The notes beneath the pieces were generated by a model. That model did not search any database, was not told the DNA's origin, and was given only the letters and a program-made list of their open reading frames with translations. Positions 8,622 to 18,800 of a DNA stretch of 64,000 nucleotides are shown here, one piece after another. The translations under genes were made by a program, and so were the position numbers. Source of the stretch: Candidatus Poseidonia sp. (lineage in GTDB: Archaea > Thermoplasmatota > Poseidoniia > Poseidoniales > Poseidoniaceae); NCBI GenBank assembly GCA_022426155.1, contig JAKMEE010000005.1, positions 62,001 to 126,000 of the forward strand. The letters run 5' to 3'. Each line of letters begins with the position of its first letter. The first letter of the stretch is position 1.

Positions 8622-11600
8622 ATGGACAAGCAGCAAACAACTGCCATGGTATTAATCGTCCTAATGACCCTTGCTGGTTGCTTAGGCAACTCAAGCCCTG
8701 AGGAGGTCATCATAGAGGAGCCTATTGTTGAATCACTTTCTTTGTCACCCTCATGGCTACTCGCCCCAGAAGCAGTCACACTGGGAGACCAAGCGAGCTA
8801 TTTGTTACAAGTGGAGGTCATAGGTGATGCTTCATGGAAAGCAACACCTTCAATCATCCTGCCATCATTCCAACCATCCTCTGACTTCAAATGGGAGGAG
8901 AACACACAAGGATTCCAACTCTCGTTCACTACTCAACATGTTGGGGAACATATTGTAGCCGTCGCCTTTGAAGCTACAGGAGATATTGAATTTGACCAAA
9001 ATGTACCTAACCTCGTTGCTGTTTTAGAAGTCAACGAGCCCGATGAAGAGGCACCAATTTTGAGTACACCCGTTCGGTTGATTTTAGAAGAACCAAATGT
9101 CGTTTGGTTTGAGGGTAGCGTTTCACATGAGTACCTGGAATCCTGTATTGCAAGTTATTCATCAAGTGATGGTAACGAAGGGTCACTCAGTATGAGTGAT
9201 TCTGGAACATGGAAGATCTTATTGGATTACACAGAGGCTACATCATCTCATACCATCACAACTCAGGTCACCTGTGGCAAGTATGTCGAACGAACTGATA
9301 GTAGTTCCACACAGGTGATTATTGAGGGGGCTGGTGATGACGAAGACGGGGATGGAATTCCTAACAACAGTGATCGTTGCCCTGAGGGTTTGGGGGCCAA
9401 TGAGGGTTGGGGGTCCACAACCGCGACAGATGGTGATCAGGATGGATGTCGAGACATTGATGAAGACGATGATGATGACAATGATGGCATCATTGATGTC
9501 CACGATGGCTGCCCCGAATCATACGGCTGGGTGAGTACACCGAGTGCCGATTATGATTATGATGGATGTCATGATGCTGACGAAGATCTGGATGACGACG
9601 GAGATGGTGTTGAAGACCTCTATGATGAGTGCCCCCTAGGTCGAAAAGGATGGGCATCAAATCGATACAGCGATTGGGACAGTGATGGGTGTTCCGATTT
9701 GGATGAAGACGACGATGACGATAACGATGGATTCAGTGACCTTAACGATTCATGCCCTAAGGGAATTGCCAACTGGGAATCAAACAGTTCCTCTGATTGG
9801 GACAACGATGGATGCATGGACGATTCTGAAGACCTTGACGATGATAACGATGGCATAGAAGATGTGAATGCGACAGGCAGTATGCTCGATGAATGTCCTC
9901 AGACCCCAGCAAATGCCAGCGATGTCAATGAAGTCGGGTGCGCCGCAATGCAACGTGATACTGACATGGATGGAATTAATGATGCAGAAGACCAATGTCC
10001 TGGTTCGCCTCTAAGCGTAGTAGTCAACGGAGTAGGTTGCGCTGATATCGACGGAGATGGCGTCTTTGCTAACGTTGACATTTGCCCTGATTCACCAACA
10101 CGTTGGAGCATCAATACAGTTGGATGTGCAATCATACAGGAGCCAGTTCAATGGCAATCTGCTAGCACACTCACAGGTCCGATGGAACGAGTACCTCAAT
10201 TTACGGTTCCAACACTGAATGGGTCCTATCACTTCCAAAATGATTGGACTGGAGAGGATGTCCACCTTTTCATGTTCAAGTACACTGATTCTAGCGGAAA
10301 TTCAAATTCTGCAACTTGGGGTCAAAATCCAGGGAAATTCATTCGTAACTTACCTCTGAACACTCAATTATTCTACGGATCGTTTGATTCCACCTATCAC
10401 AACGATATCATTTCTCAGCGCACAGCTGTGCAGTCAGGACTCAGTTCATCTGAAGAAGATCATTGGAACTCGAGAATCCATTACATAGACACCGATGCGA
10501 ACAATATTGGAGGTGGTCTTGGTAACATGATCTCTTCAATCAACAATCCACTTTACATGGGAATTGATCGCTTTCAATTGGCACGTGAGACGGGTTCACT
10601 CTATGCTTGGACCACGCAATCCAATGATCCATACCATCTCTCGCATGAGCCGAATCAATGGGTGGCAGAATTTCCGACAAAAATACGATTACAGGATGCA
10701 AATGTGCACTCAATTGACATCATGAATTTCCAACGGCATACAGGTGGTTGGGGTGGAGGATTCTCCTCATTTACAAATGCAACATTTGATCTTCCCAATG
10801 ATTTGTCATCCTATGACACTCTCGAGGTCTACCATGAACATGCATGCTATGAGCGTTCAAACCGATATCAGAATTCTGATGGAAGTTATGGAGGTTGCCA
10901 TGAATGGGATTATCTCGCTAATTTGTATATCTGTGACGAGGACAATTCATCAGTGTGCAACACAGAAATCATGCGTTGGATTACAACCTATGGTCGCGAG
11001 GGAATGTGGCTCACCGACATCTCACCCTATCTCTTCATGATGGACGATGGACAAGAGAGGAGATTCAAGTATGGTGGAGCCAATAAAGGGGACCTAACTG
11101 TAACGTTCATGTTCAGTGATTGGGGAAGTGGTACACAAGCCATCAATGGAACGTATGCATTTAGTGGTGGTCAATTTGATGGGACCTATAACAACGAATC
11201 AAGGTATGATCGACAACTGAACTTTACAACCCCATCTTGGGCTACGAAAGTCAAAATTGTTGCGACGATTACCGGTCATGGATTTGGCAAGGATAACGCG
11301 AATTGTGCTGAATTTTGTGATCATCAGCATTACTATTTCATGGATTCATACCAAACCTATGAATGGCATCCAATCGTTTACGACAATGAAGGCTGCGAAA
11401 ATGAAGTTGAAAATGGGGTCGTTGCGAATCAGTTCGGATCCTGGCCGTTTGGTCGTGCCGGATGGTGTGCTGGCCAAGATGTCAAACAGTGGACATACGA
11501 CATCACATCCTGGGTGGACAATTCAACTGGAAATAGCAATCATTTGACCTACAGAGGATATTACAACGGAGGAGAGTATGTTCCATCCGACGGAGTAGGC

Positions 11601-11660
11601 AATGGACAGCGAAACATTCGTGCCGTAATTTGGGTTGTATTTTACGGACCTACGACCTGA
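8622..11660 (+). CDS. Lipoprotein with TSP3 calcium-binding repeats and a PNGase F-like domain
   Basis: 1012 aa from ATG 8622; the upstream in-frame ATG at 8565 would bury the signal peptide. Signal peptide ends in a lipobox LAGC (C20), so the protein is likely anchored outside the cell. Residues ~240-505 are TSP3-type DxDGxxDxxDxCP repeats. Residues ~510-690 may be a thioredoxin-like fold without CxxC (uncertain). From ~700 on it resembles peptide-N4-(N-acetyl-glucosaminyl)asparagine amidase F: CHEWDYLANLYI matches the PNGase F segment carrying catalytic Asp60 (here D763), followed by RWITTYG, then GHGFGKDNANCAEFC and GRAGWCAGQDV in the C-terminal half. Such enzymes release N-glycans from glycoproteins. 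The stop overlaps the convergent mqnC end by 11 bp. Confidence 0.82.
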   Translation: MDKQQTTAMVLIVLMTLAGCLGNSSPEEVIIEEPIVESLSLSPSWLLAPEAVTLGDQASYLLQVEVIGDASWKATPSIILPSFQPSSDFKWEENTQGFQLSFTTQHVGEHIVAVAFEATGDIEFDQNVPNLVAVLEVNEPDEEAPILSTPVRLILEEPNVVWFEGSVSHEYLESCIASYSSSDGNEGSLSMSDSGTWKILLDYTEATSSHTITTQVTCGKYVERTDSSSTQVIIEGAGDDEDGDGIPNNSDRCPEGLGANEGWGSTTATDGDQDGCRDIDEDDDDDNDGIIDVHDGCPESYGWVSTPSADYDYDGCHDADEDLDDDGDGVEDLYDECPLGRKGWASNRYSDWDSDGCSDLDEDDDDDNDGFSDLNDSCPKGIANWESNSSSDWDNDGCMDDSEDLDDDNDGIEDVNATGSMLDECPQTPANASDVNEVGCAAMQRDTDMDGINDAEDQCPGSPLSVVVNGVGCADIDGDGVFANVDICPDSPTRWSINTVGCAIIQEPVQWQSASTLTGPMERVPQFTVPTLNGSYHFQNDWTGEDVHLFMFKYTDSSGNSNSATWGQNPGKFIRNLPLNTQLFYGSFDSTYHNDIISQRTAVQSGLSSSEEDHWNSRIHYIDTDANNIGGGLGNMISSINNPLYMGIDRFQLARETGSLYAWTTQSNDPYHLSHEPNQWVAEFPTKIRLQDANVHSIDIMNFQRHTGGWGGGFSSFTNATFDLPNDLSSYDTLEVYHEHACYERSNRYQNSDGSYGGCHEWDYLANLYICDEDNSSVCNTEIMRWITTYGREGMWLTDISPYLFMMDDGQERRFKYGGANKGDLTVTFMFSDWGSGTQAINGTYAFSGGQFDGTYNNESRYDRQLNFTTPSWATKVKIVATITGHGFGKDNANCAEFCDHQHYYFMDSYQTYEWHPIVYDNEGCENEVENGVVANQFGSWPFGRAGWCAGQDVKQWTYDITSWVDNSTGNSNHLTYRGYYNGGEYVPSDGVGNGQRNIRAVIWVVFYGPTT
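9336..10130 (+). repeat. TSP3-type repeats within the lipoprotein gene
   Basis: At least six units spaced irregularly, each coding an aspartate-rich run (for example DEDDDDDNDG) followed by a Cys-Pro pair and a Trp- or Gly-rich spacer. At DNA level they appear as GATGA-rich imperfect repeats. Thrombospondin type 3 repeats bind calcium and stiffen on doing so; this stalk would hold the enzyme domain away from the membrane. Confidence 0.85.
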
Positions 11661-12843
11661 GTTCGATGTTAGGAGTGGGCGCTGCAAGTGTTTGTGGATC
11701 ATCTGACAAAATTTCAGTGGCGAGACCACGATAATCACTGTCTCTTCGCTGAGGGGTAAATCCAGCCCGACGAATCACATTCTGAAGTTCTATTTCTGAA
11801 GCCTGAACCTTCTTTGTCCCCGAAGCTGAAACAACATTTTCCTCCATCATGGTGGAGCCTGCATCATCGGCTCCCCCCAAGAGAGCCATTTGTGAGACTT
11901 CAATCCCCATGGTTGGCCAGGATGCTTGTATGTGTTCAATGGAATCAAGGTAGAGTCTTGATACTGCGACGTGCCTCAAGTACTCTGAAGACCCAGCTCC
12001 CAAGGTATGTTTGTTTTGACCTCGGTTTCGACGGCCAAATGAATTGACCTCTAACTGAACTGGCCAGGCAATGAAAGAAGTAAATCCAATATCATAATTG
12101 GTTAAGGAACGATCCTGCAATTCTCTGATACGGCGCATGTGAGTGATACGTTGTTCAAAACTCTCTCCAAATCCAATCACATTGGTGGCACTGGTTGTCA
12201 ATCCCAAACTTTGGGCTTCTTCCATAACTCGTAACCAATTAGCAGGTGCACCTTTTTTTGGAGACACATCATTTCTCACATCATCTACAAGCATTTCAGC
12301 ACCACCACCTGGAAGTCCATGCATCCCTGCCTCCTGTAACTCACGAAGAACATCGAGGGTTGATTTCTCACAGACTTCTGCGATACCTTCAATTTCAATA
12401 GGACTGAAACAGTCAAGGTCAATGGATGGATGTTGAATACGTAAATGTCTCAACAAATCGAGGTACCAATCAAACGGTAATGCTGGATTGACACCACCTT
12501 GCATGAGAATTCGAGACCCGCCAATTGATTCCAATTCTTCGACCCGTGTCGAAATTTCTTCAAAGGTTTGAGTGTAGGTTTCATCATGACCCGGAGGACG
12601 ATAAAATGAACAAAATTGGCAGTTGATGGTGCATACGTTGGTGTAGTTGATGTTACGATCGATAAGATAGGTCACCTTCCCATCTGGATGCATACTAAGC
12701 CGACGAGCATGTGCTGCTTGCATCAGTTCATGAAGCGGTGCATCTCTGTAGAGTTGTAGTGCTTCTTCCTCGCTAAGCCGAAATTGCTGGCTCTTGGCAC
12801 GATTCCAACCGGACTGCTTGCTTAGGATGTCACGCCAAGTCAT
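11650..12843 (-). CDS. mqnC: Radical SAM cyclic dehypoxanthinyl futalosine synthase-like (MqnC)
   Basis: 397 aa. The cluster motif CTINCQFC (C71, C75, C78) sits in the family context DRNINYTNVC, followed by ILMQGGVNP, LPGGGAEML, TSATNVIGFGE and MEENVVSASGT, which read as the MqnC branch of the MqnE/MqnC/CofH group. MqnC closes the ring of dehypoxanthine futalosine in the futalosine route to menaquinone. CofH (F420 synthesis) is the closest alternative; the GGVNP, SPKK and MEENVVSAS segments favour MqnC. It is the last gene of a minus-strand run after pepP (10 bp gap). No other mqn gene is in the window. Confidence 0.78.
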   Translation of the reverse strand: MTWRDILSKQSGWNRAKSQQFRLSEEEALQLYRDAPLHELMQAAHARRLSMHPDGKVTYLIDRNINYTNVCTINCQFCSFYRPPGHDETYTQTFEEISTRVEELESIGGSRILMQGGVNPALPFDWYLDLLRHLRIQHPSIDLDCFSPIEIEGIAEVCEKSTLDVLRELQEAGMHGLPGGGAEMLVDDVRNDVSPKKGAPANWLRVMEEAQSLGLTTSATNVIGFGESFEQRITHMRRIRELQDRSLTNYDIGFTSFIAWPVQLEVNSFGRRNRGQNKHTLGAGSSEYLRHVAVSRLYLDSIEHIQASWPTMGIEVSQMALLGGADDAGSTMMEENVVSASGTKKVQASEIELQNVIRRAGFTPQRRDSDYRGLATEILSDDPQTLAAPTPNIELRS

Positions 12844-12852
12844 GAAATCAAC

Positions 12853-14226
12853 TCAACGGTGGTCAGTTCCAATAATTGCTTCTAAGTCATCGGCTGTTTT
12901 GGGACATTCACGTGTCAAAACAACCGGGCCATCCTTCGTGACCAAAACATCGTCTTCAATGCGAATACCAAGATTAGCGTATCGCTCAGGACAGGATACA
13001 TCGGGCCTCCATGCTCCAAAATACAACCCAGGTTCAACCGTCAAGCACATCCCTGGTTCAAGACAACGGGGTGTTCCATTGGGCTTGTAAATTCCAACAT
13101 CATGTACATCAAGACCGATCCAATGACTTGTGTTATGCATGTACCATTTGCGAAGGTCTCCGGTTTCCATATCGAGGGCTTCTTCAAGAGATTGAGTTGA
13201 GATTCCGAGGTCAATGAGACCCTGAGCAAGGACTTGCCGAGCAGCCTCATGAGGTGCTGTGTACGCCGCACCAACTTGGCATGCCTCAATAGCAGCTTCT
13301 TGGGATTTCAAAACAAGATTGTAAATTTCCTTCTGCTCATGAGAAAATGTTCCAGAAATGGGCCATGAACGTGTAATATCTGCTGCATATCCTCTGAATT
13401 CCGCCCCTGCATCAATCAGGATTACCTCGCCATCCCTGCACGGTGAATTGTTCACTGTATAATGCAAAATTGTAGCATTTTCACCGCTGCCCACGATGGA
13501 CGGATATGCCCATCCAGAGGCACCTGCGTATGCAAAGAAGCCCTCAATAACTGCTTGTAGTTGTCCTTCATTTACCCCATTACGGCTGTGTCGCATTGCC
13601 AATTCATGGGCTAAACTACTCACTTGACTTGCATATCTCATTTGCGAAATTTCTGATTCTGATTTACGAAGGCGTAATTCTGCAAGGAGTGGTGATGGAT
13701 CTTCAACGACCACTGGGCCACTACCAAAATGTTGACGAGGCCTATCCCGACGAGCGACTGCCTCGTCGATCAAAGCATCCAAATTTGGGTTGAATCCTTT
13801 ACGATGGAAAATACGCTTGCTATCAGTGAACCATGTTTGTAGACATGTTTCTAGTTCATCTATATCATAGGCTTCATCCACGGCAAAAGACGCTAGAGCC
13901 CCCTCTGTACCAAGGCGACGACCTTCCCAAATTTCTTTGAGCGTATCCTTGGGTTGGACAAAGAGACAAGTTTTCCATCCATCATTATCGTGACGAATGA
14001 TCAATGTCGTTTCAGGATCAAACCATCCTGTGAGGTAAATGAGGTCACTCGAGGTACGAAATCGATAATGAACATCGTTGGAATGAATCGCTTCGTGTGG
14101 TGCACAAAGAATAAACAGGTCATCGCTACGAAACTGGTCACAGAGACGGCTTTGTCGCGCCCGGTATTCATCAACTGCTGTAGGCTCGGGTTGCGCTGGC
14201 AAACGAGCCACAGCATCGGCGAACAT
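12853..14226 (-). CDS. pepP: Xaa-Pro aminopeptidase (aminopeptidase P family, M24B)
   Basis: 457 aa, full length for PepP. The pita-bread metal site is complete: D272 (LIDAGAEFRGY), D283 (AADITRSWP), H368 (HNTSHWIGLDVHD), E398 (LTVEPGLYF) and E424 (IRIEDDVLV). The N-terminal domain has DLIYLTGWFDPETTL as in E. coli PepP. It removes N-terminal residues ahead of proline from peptides in the cytoplasm. It lies 3 bp from the gene upstream and 9 bp from mqnC, inside one minus-strand operon. The proline dehydrogenase at 53.6-54.6 kb could use released proline. Confidence 0.93.
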   Translation of the reverse strand: MFADAVARLPAQPEPTAVDEYRARQSRLCDQFRSDDLFILCAPHEAIHSNDVHYRFRTSSDLIYLTGWFDPETTLIIRHDNDGWKTCLFVQPKDTLKEIWEGRRLGTEGALASFAVDEAYDIDELETCLQTWFTDSKRIFHRKGFNPNLDALIDEAVARRDRPRQHFGSGPVVVEDPSPLLAELRLRKSESEISQMRYASQVSSLAHELAMRHSRNGVNEGQLQAVIEGFFAYAGASGWAYPSIVGSGENATILHYTVNNSPCRDGEVILIDAGAEFRGYAADITRSWPISGTFSHEQKEIYNLVLKSQEAAIEACQVGAAYTAPHEAARQVLAQGLIDLGISTQSLEEALDMETGDLRKWYMHNTSHWIGLDVHDVGIYKPNGTPRCLEPGMCLTVEPGLYFGAWRPDVSCPERYANLGIRIEDDVLVTKDGPVVLTRECPKTADDLEAIIGTDHR

Positions 14227-14229
14227 GAT

Positions 14230-15822
14230 TCACCCTGAGGCTTCGTCTTCTTCAACCGTTGCTTTTCGAATCTGTTGAGAAATGGATTCTTCCATGGGTT
14301 GATTGTCAAGGGTATGAGGTTGAGTTGAAGATGATTTACTCCATTTTGGTAATCGTTCACCAGTTTGATTCGACCGTTGAATGACGAGATACATGCAGAG
14401 TACCAGTGCGATGAATAAGAGAATCAAACCCAATTGAACTGCACCACTGATCGACGCGGTCTCTTCGCCCTCTGAGGTCACAAGATCAACCCAAATGACC
14501 ATCGAATCAGTTTCTCCATCATCATCAAAAACAATTAATTCAACGGTGAATTTGCCACCTGATTGCTTTGAAGTCCCTTCAAGGTCCTCAAATGTAAGAG
14601 CAGATTGACCTCTGATCGAACGACCTTCATCAATAATCCATAGAAATTCAATCGGTTCGTTATCGAAACTTCCTTCCCCTGAAATAGTCCAATTAGAGCC
14701 AATAACACGAATCTCACCATCGTTAATGACTTCAAGTCCATCAACTGATATGATCGATCTTGGTTGAATGTTTTCAACTGTAATATTGACGGTTGATTCT
14801 GATGAATACCCTGCACTATCTGAGACATAAAGGATGACTTCATACAACCCCGATTCATTGAATTGAAATTGGAGGTGAGTCGAATCCACGGATTCATTCA
14901 TGGAGGGAGCACGTTGAGTTCCATTTTCACTTCTGATGGTCCATGCAGTAGTTGTACTTGCTCCCTGATAGCCATCATCAACTGTTGCATAAATGTTGAA
15001 CAATTCACCCTCACTGACAAATGTCGGACTCACAATCTCGACATTTGGAGCTTGTTCATCGAATTGTACATGAAACGTGAGTGGGTCCGATTTACGAAGA
15101 TAATTATCGATCAATGTGAGAGATATTTTCCAAATTCCGTCGTTCAGGCCAAGAGAATCCGACGATATGTCGGTAGTTAATTGGAGGTCAGCACCTGTGA
15201 AATTGAGGCTCATATTCGAAGGTAATCCCAAACATACGCCAAATGGCGACTCACAAACTTCTGCGATTAATTGGGCCTGAGAAATATTACCTAATGGCAA
15301 CACTACATTGATTTCTAATAGGCCATTTTGGCGAAAACCCAATCCCGGGTTCGAGGATATTGAGGATTCAGGAATTTCTTCGATCAACAATACCGGACGA
15401 TGGCCATGATCTCCGAGATAAACGACCAATTCCTTTGACAAGACCGTGGTCTCGGCTTGAATGTGAATCCTAATGATACATGTGCAATTCATTTCGGAAA
15501 CATCAACATCCAGTCCCCAGCTATACTGTTGTCCAGATATTGGGGTTACGACTGTTAGAAAAGTACCAGAGGCAAGTATGTCAAAATCTGGGGACTGAGA
15601 AAAATCTGTGATATCCCAGGTCGTATTTTGCAAGACAATATTTGAGGTCCCGTTGAGATTGAGTGTGTTGACAAATTTTGAACCTGGTTCCTGATTGATG
15701 GTGAATTCCATCGTCGGATCACGTGCGGACGTCAATGCTTCCGACGCATGCACGAACGAAGTCAATAACAGAATCAACGTAATCCATGCAACCCTTCCAC
15801 CATGGCGGTGTTTGGCGTACAT
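14230..15822 (-). CDS. Secreted single-pass membrane protein with Ig/PKD-like domains
   Basis: 530 aa. Signal peptide at residues ~10-30 (VAWITLILLLTSFVHASEA), a long beta-rich exterior, one membrane helix near 463-482 (LGLILLFIALVLCMYLVIQ) and a ~48-residue charged cytoplasmic tail. The ectodomain has repeated Ig/PKD-like stretches (YEVILYVSDSAGYSSES, KFTVELIVFDDDGETDS). No enzyme motif is visible. It is 21 bp after the TSP3 protein gene and 3 bp before pepP. Function unknown; a cell-surface structural or binding role is inference. Confidence 0.78.
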   Translation of the reverse strand: MYAKHRHGGRVAWITLILLLTSFVHASEALTSARDPTMEFTINQEPGSKFVNTLNLNGTSNIVLQNTTWDITDFSQSPDFDILASGTFLTVVTPISGQQYSWGLDVDVSEMNCTCIIRIHIQAETTVLSKELVVYLGDHGHRPVLLIEEIPESSISSNPGLGFRQNGLLEINVVLPLGNISQAQLIAEVCESPFGVCLGLPSNMSLNFTGADLQLTTDISSDSLGLNDGIWKISLTLIDNYLRKSDPLTFHVQFDEQAPNVEIVSPTFVSEGELFNIYATVDDGYQGASTTTAWTIRSENGTQRAPSMNESVDSTHLQFQFNESGLYEVILYVSDSAGYSSESTVNITVENIQPRSIISVDGLEVINDGEIRVIGSNWTISGEGSFDNEPIEFLWIIDEGRSIRGQSALTFEDLEGTSKQSGGKFTVELIVFDDDGETDSMVIWVDLVTSEGEETASISGAVQLGLILLFIALVLCMYLVIQRSNQTGERLPKWSKSSSTQPHTLDNQPMEESISQQIRKATVEEDEASG

Positions 15823-15843
15823 GCTTCACCTTTCAATCACTGC

Positions 15844-18800
15844 TCAGTCCGAAAACGGATCGCACAATTCACCCTGTCCAGGGTATGAGACTGGGTTCCG
15901 TGGATTCGTGTCCCACTTGTATTCACAATAGTTCACGTGGCCGTCACCGTCGGTATCAACCATGCGGTCTGCACCGTCAAATGGATCAAATTGGAAGTGG
16001 AATTCCCATCCAGTAGCCATTCCATCATCATCGTGGTCCTGATAGTAAACTTCTGGACCATCGTTCCAATCATCGCCATCTGTATCGTTTGTAATAGGAT
16101 TGGTTCCATTTTGAAGTTCCTCGAAATTCGTATAATTCTCCAAGTTGTCGTAGAACCGCTTACCATCTGGGCTGTCTGGGTCAATGTTACATTCCGAATT
16201 GGTTGTATCATTGTAACCTGGGCAGTATCTCTTAATGAGTCCAGTTCGATTCAATCCATCGAGATCAGGGTCTTCGCTGCCGTCATTAATTCCATCCAAA
16301 TCACTGTCTGGCATTGATGGGTCCATGACACCACGCGCACCGAATGCTCCAATGGTTGAATTGTCTACCAATCCCAACTCAAGAGCCTGTTGAGAGTAGT
16401 AAACCTCCCAACCATCAGGGAGAAGATCTCCGTCTGAATCGTCATCCACTGGATTGGTATTCCATCGATCGGGAGCTTCTTGGCTGTTGGCGAGTGTGTC
16501 ATTATCAACATCAAAAGTGTCATCCTTCAATGAATCCAATGAGGGGTCAAGGGCCCAACGACCATTGCAACCATCACACATGTTGTTGCTTGGCATCTGG
16601 AATCCTGTGAGATTCATTTGGCCCACAGTAAACTTGGGTTCAAGAATGAAACCACCAAGCCAATTCTGCCAGACATATCCGCCAGGTTGCATCACACAGT
16701 TGTTGGTTTGAGAACCATCACAACCAGGGCGATTCCATTGAGAAGTTGCTACCCAAAGACTGTGTGAATTCGTATTATCCTCAGCAGATTTCACTTGCAT
16801 CTCCCATCCGTCAAGCATTCCATCACTGTCACTATCGTTGAGCAAAGGATTAGTTGGGTTTTGGAACGGACGAGGAACGAAGAGAACTTCCTGACCGTCA
16901 ACGAGCCCATCTTCATCGGTGTCAGATTTGTTAGCGTGAGTTAAGAAATTATCTTCACCAGCAACAACTTCTTCGCCGTCTTCTAGGCCATCATTGTCTG
17001 TATCAAACATACAAGGGCTTGTTGAGTATGCCTCACCATCCCACATGAAATTGTTACCTGCTTCTTCAAGGTCGGTCAAGCCATCAGAATCCGTGTCAGG
17101 GTTGGATGCATTGGAACCGCCAGTAGAACACACTGAAGAAAACTCAGCGAAATCAGATAATCCATCTGCATCGGTATCAAACATACCTGGGTCTGAGGTG
17201 ACCCATGTTGGTTGAACACCACGGTTAACAACAAGAATTTCCCACCCCATCACTTCAATTCCATCGTAGAGCCCATCACCGTCGGTGTCTGGATTCAGTG
17301 GATCTGTGCTACGACCGTCGGCAATTCCATCGTTGTCGCGATCTCGAGCATTGTACTCCATGAGATTCGTGAATTGTTCACTCGGCTCTACAATCGTCAT
17401 CCATGAAAGGAGGCGAGATTCAATCGACTGGCCAACTGCCACATCAATACCGTAGACATATCCGTCAACTGGAGCCAAGAGAGGAATGATTTGTTGGTTT
17501 CCTCCTCCAAGCGTAATTCGTGCACGAGCAACTGTCTGATTAGCCTGAACGAAGTCATCAAGTTCAACGTCAATGGCATGAACGATTGCAGAATTTTCGA
17601 GGGTGCTGTACATTACTGCGCCGTCGCCATCAATGTCCCAACCATCCCTGTCTGGATCGAGATCTCCATTTGATCCGTCACGAGGATGAAGACCATTGAC
17701 GGCTTCCCAACCATCTGGCATCTGATCCAAATCAGTGTCCATTCGCCATGGGGATGTGAAGTTGGTTGGACCGAAAATCTGAGCGACTTGATATTCTTCG
17801 AGATTGTTCATGCCGTCCATATCCCAGTCATTGTAACCATCTGATGCGTTGGCTGGATTCAGTACGGAAGCTGCATTAGGAGCATCATCTTCAAGCGAAT
17901 AACAATATTCAAATCCATCAGGCATACCATCGCCATCTGTATCCCAATCGGATGGGCCGTTAAGGAATCCATCATCGTCCATGTCCATCAGGAACCAGCT
18001 CTTATCAAAGCCTTGGAATGGCCCCTTTTGTTGGATTGAGTCAAGGAGTGGTATGTTACAATCTTCTCCAAGCCCAGTGAATAGGCCCATGCTTGCATTG
18101 GCCACTTCAACAATGTCGTCAATTAAATCCATGTCGGAATCACGAGCTGTTGGGTTGGTTCCATAGGATTCCTCCTCGAAGTTTACCAATCCATCATCAT
18201 CGCTGTCAAGGACCATGTCGCAAGAATGGCGACCGTTTGATGCAAGGTCATCCCAATCAGGAGTGCCGTCTTCGCCGTCAAAGATACTCTCAAGAGCATC
18301 ACGCATGGCTTGGTCCAAGAGAATACAGTCCCAGTTTCCATCAAGAGGGTTGAACAAAACCACATCACCACCAGGTGTTTGAACAGTCATTGTGTATTGT
18401 GACTCCCATCGGTCATTGAGTCCATCGTTATCAGTATCAGCACGCTGAGGATCTGTTCCCAAATCTTGTTCTGCTTGATTCGTTAAACCATCTCGATCTG
18501 GATCACCTGCTGGCCCTTGATTGGGGTCTGGCCAGGAATCAGTTTCATTTTCAATGGTTGCATCCTCGGTTTCCTCACTTTGTGACGGATCGACTTCCAA
18601 ATCTTCACTTTCCCCGTTATCAAGAGGGTTAAGACCGTGTTGAACTTCCCAGCCATCACTCATCCCGTCGTTATCCGTATCGGGATCATTGACGTCAGTT
18701 CCGTATTGGGTTTCTTCCAATTTGTCGGAAAGACCATCTCCATCAGTATCTATTGCCTCATCCATTGGAAGCGCTTCTCCTCGAATATCTTCTTCAACAG

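Noticed and set aside
9460-9870. GATGAC-rich DNA repeats that look like a tandem or CRISPR-type array
   Set aside because: They are in-frame coding repeats for Asp-rich TSP3 units, imperfect and without spacers of constant length.
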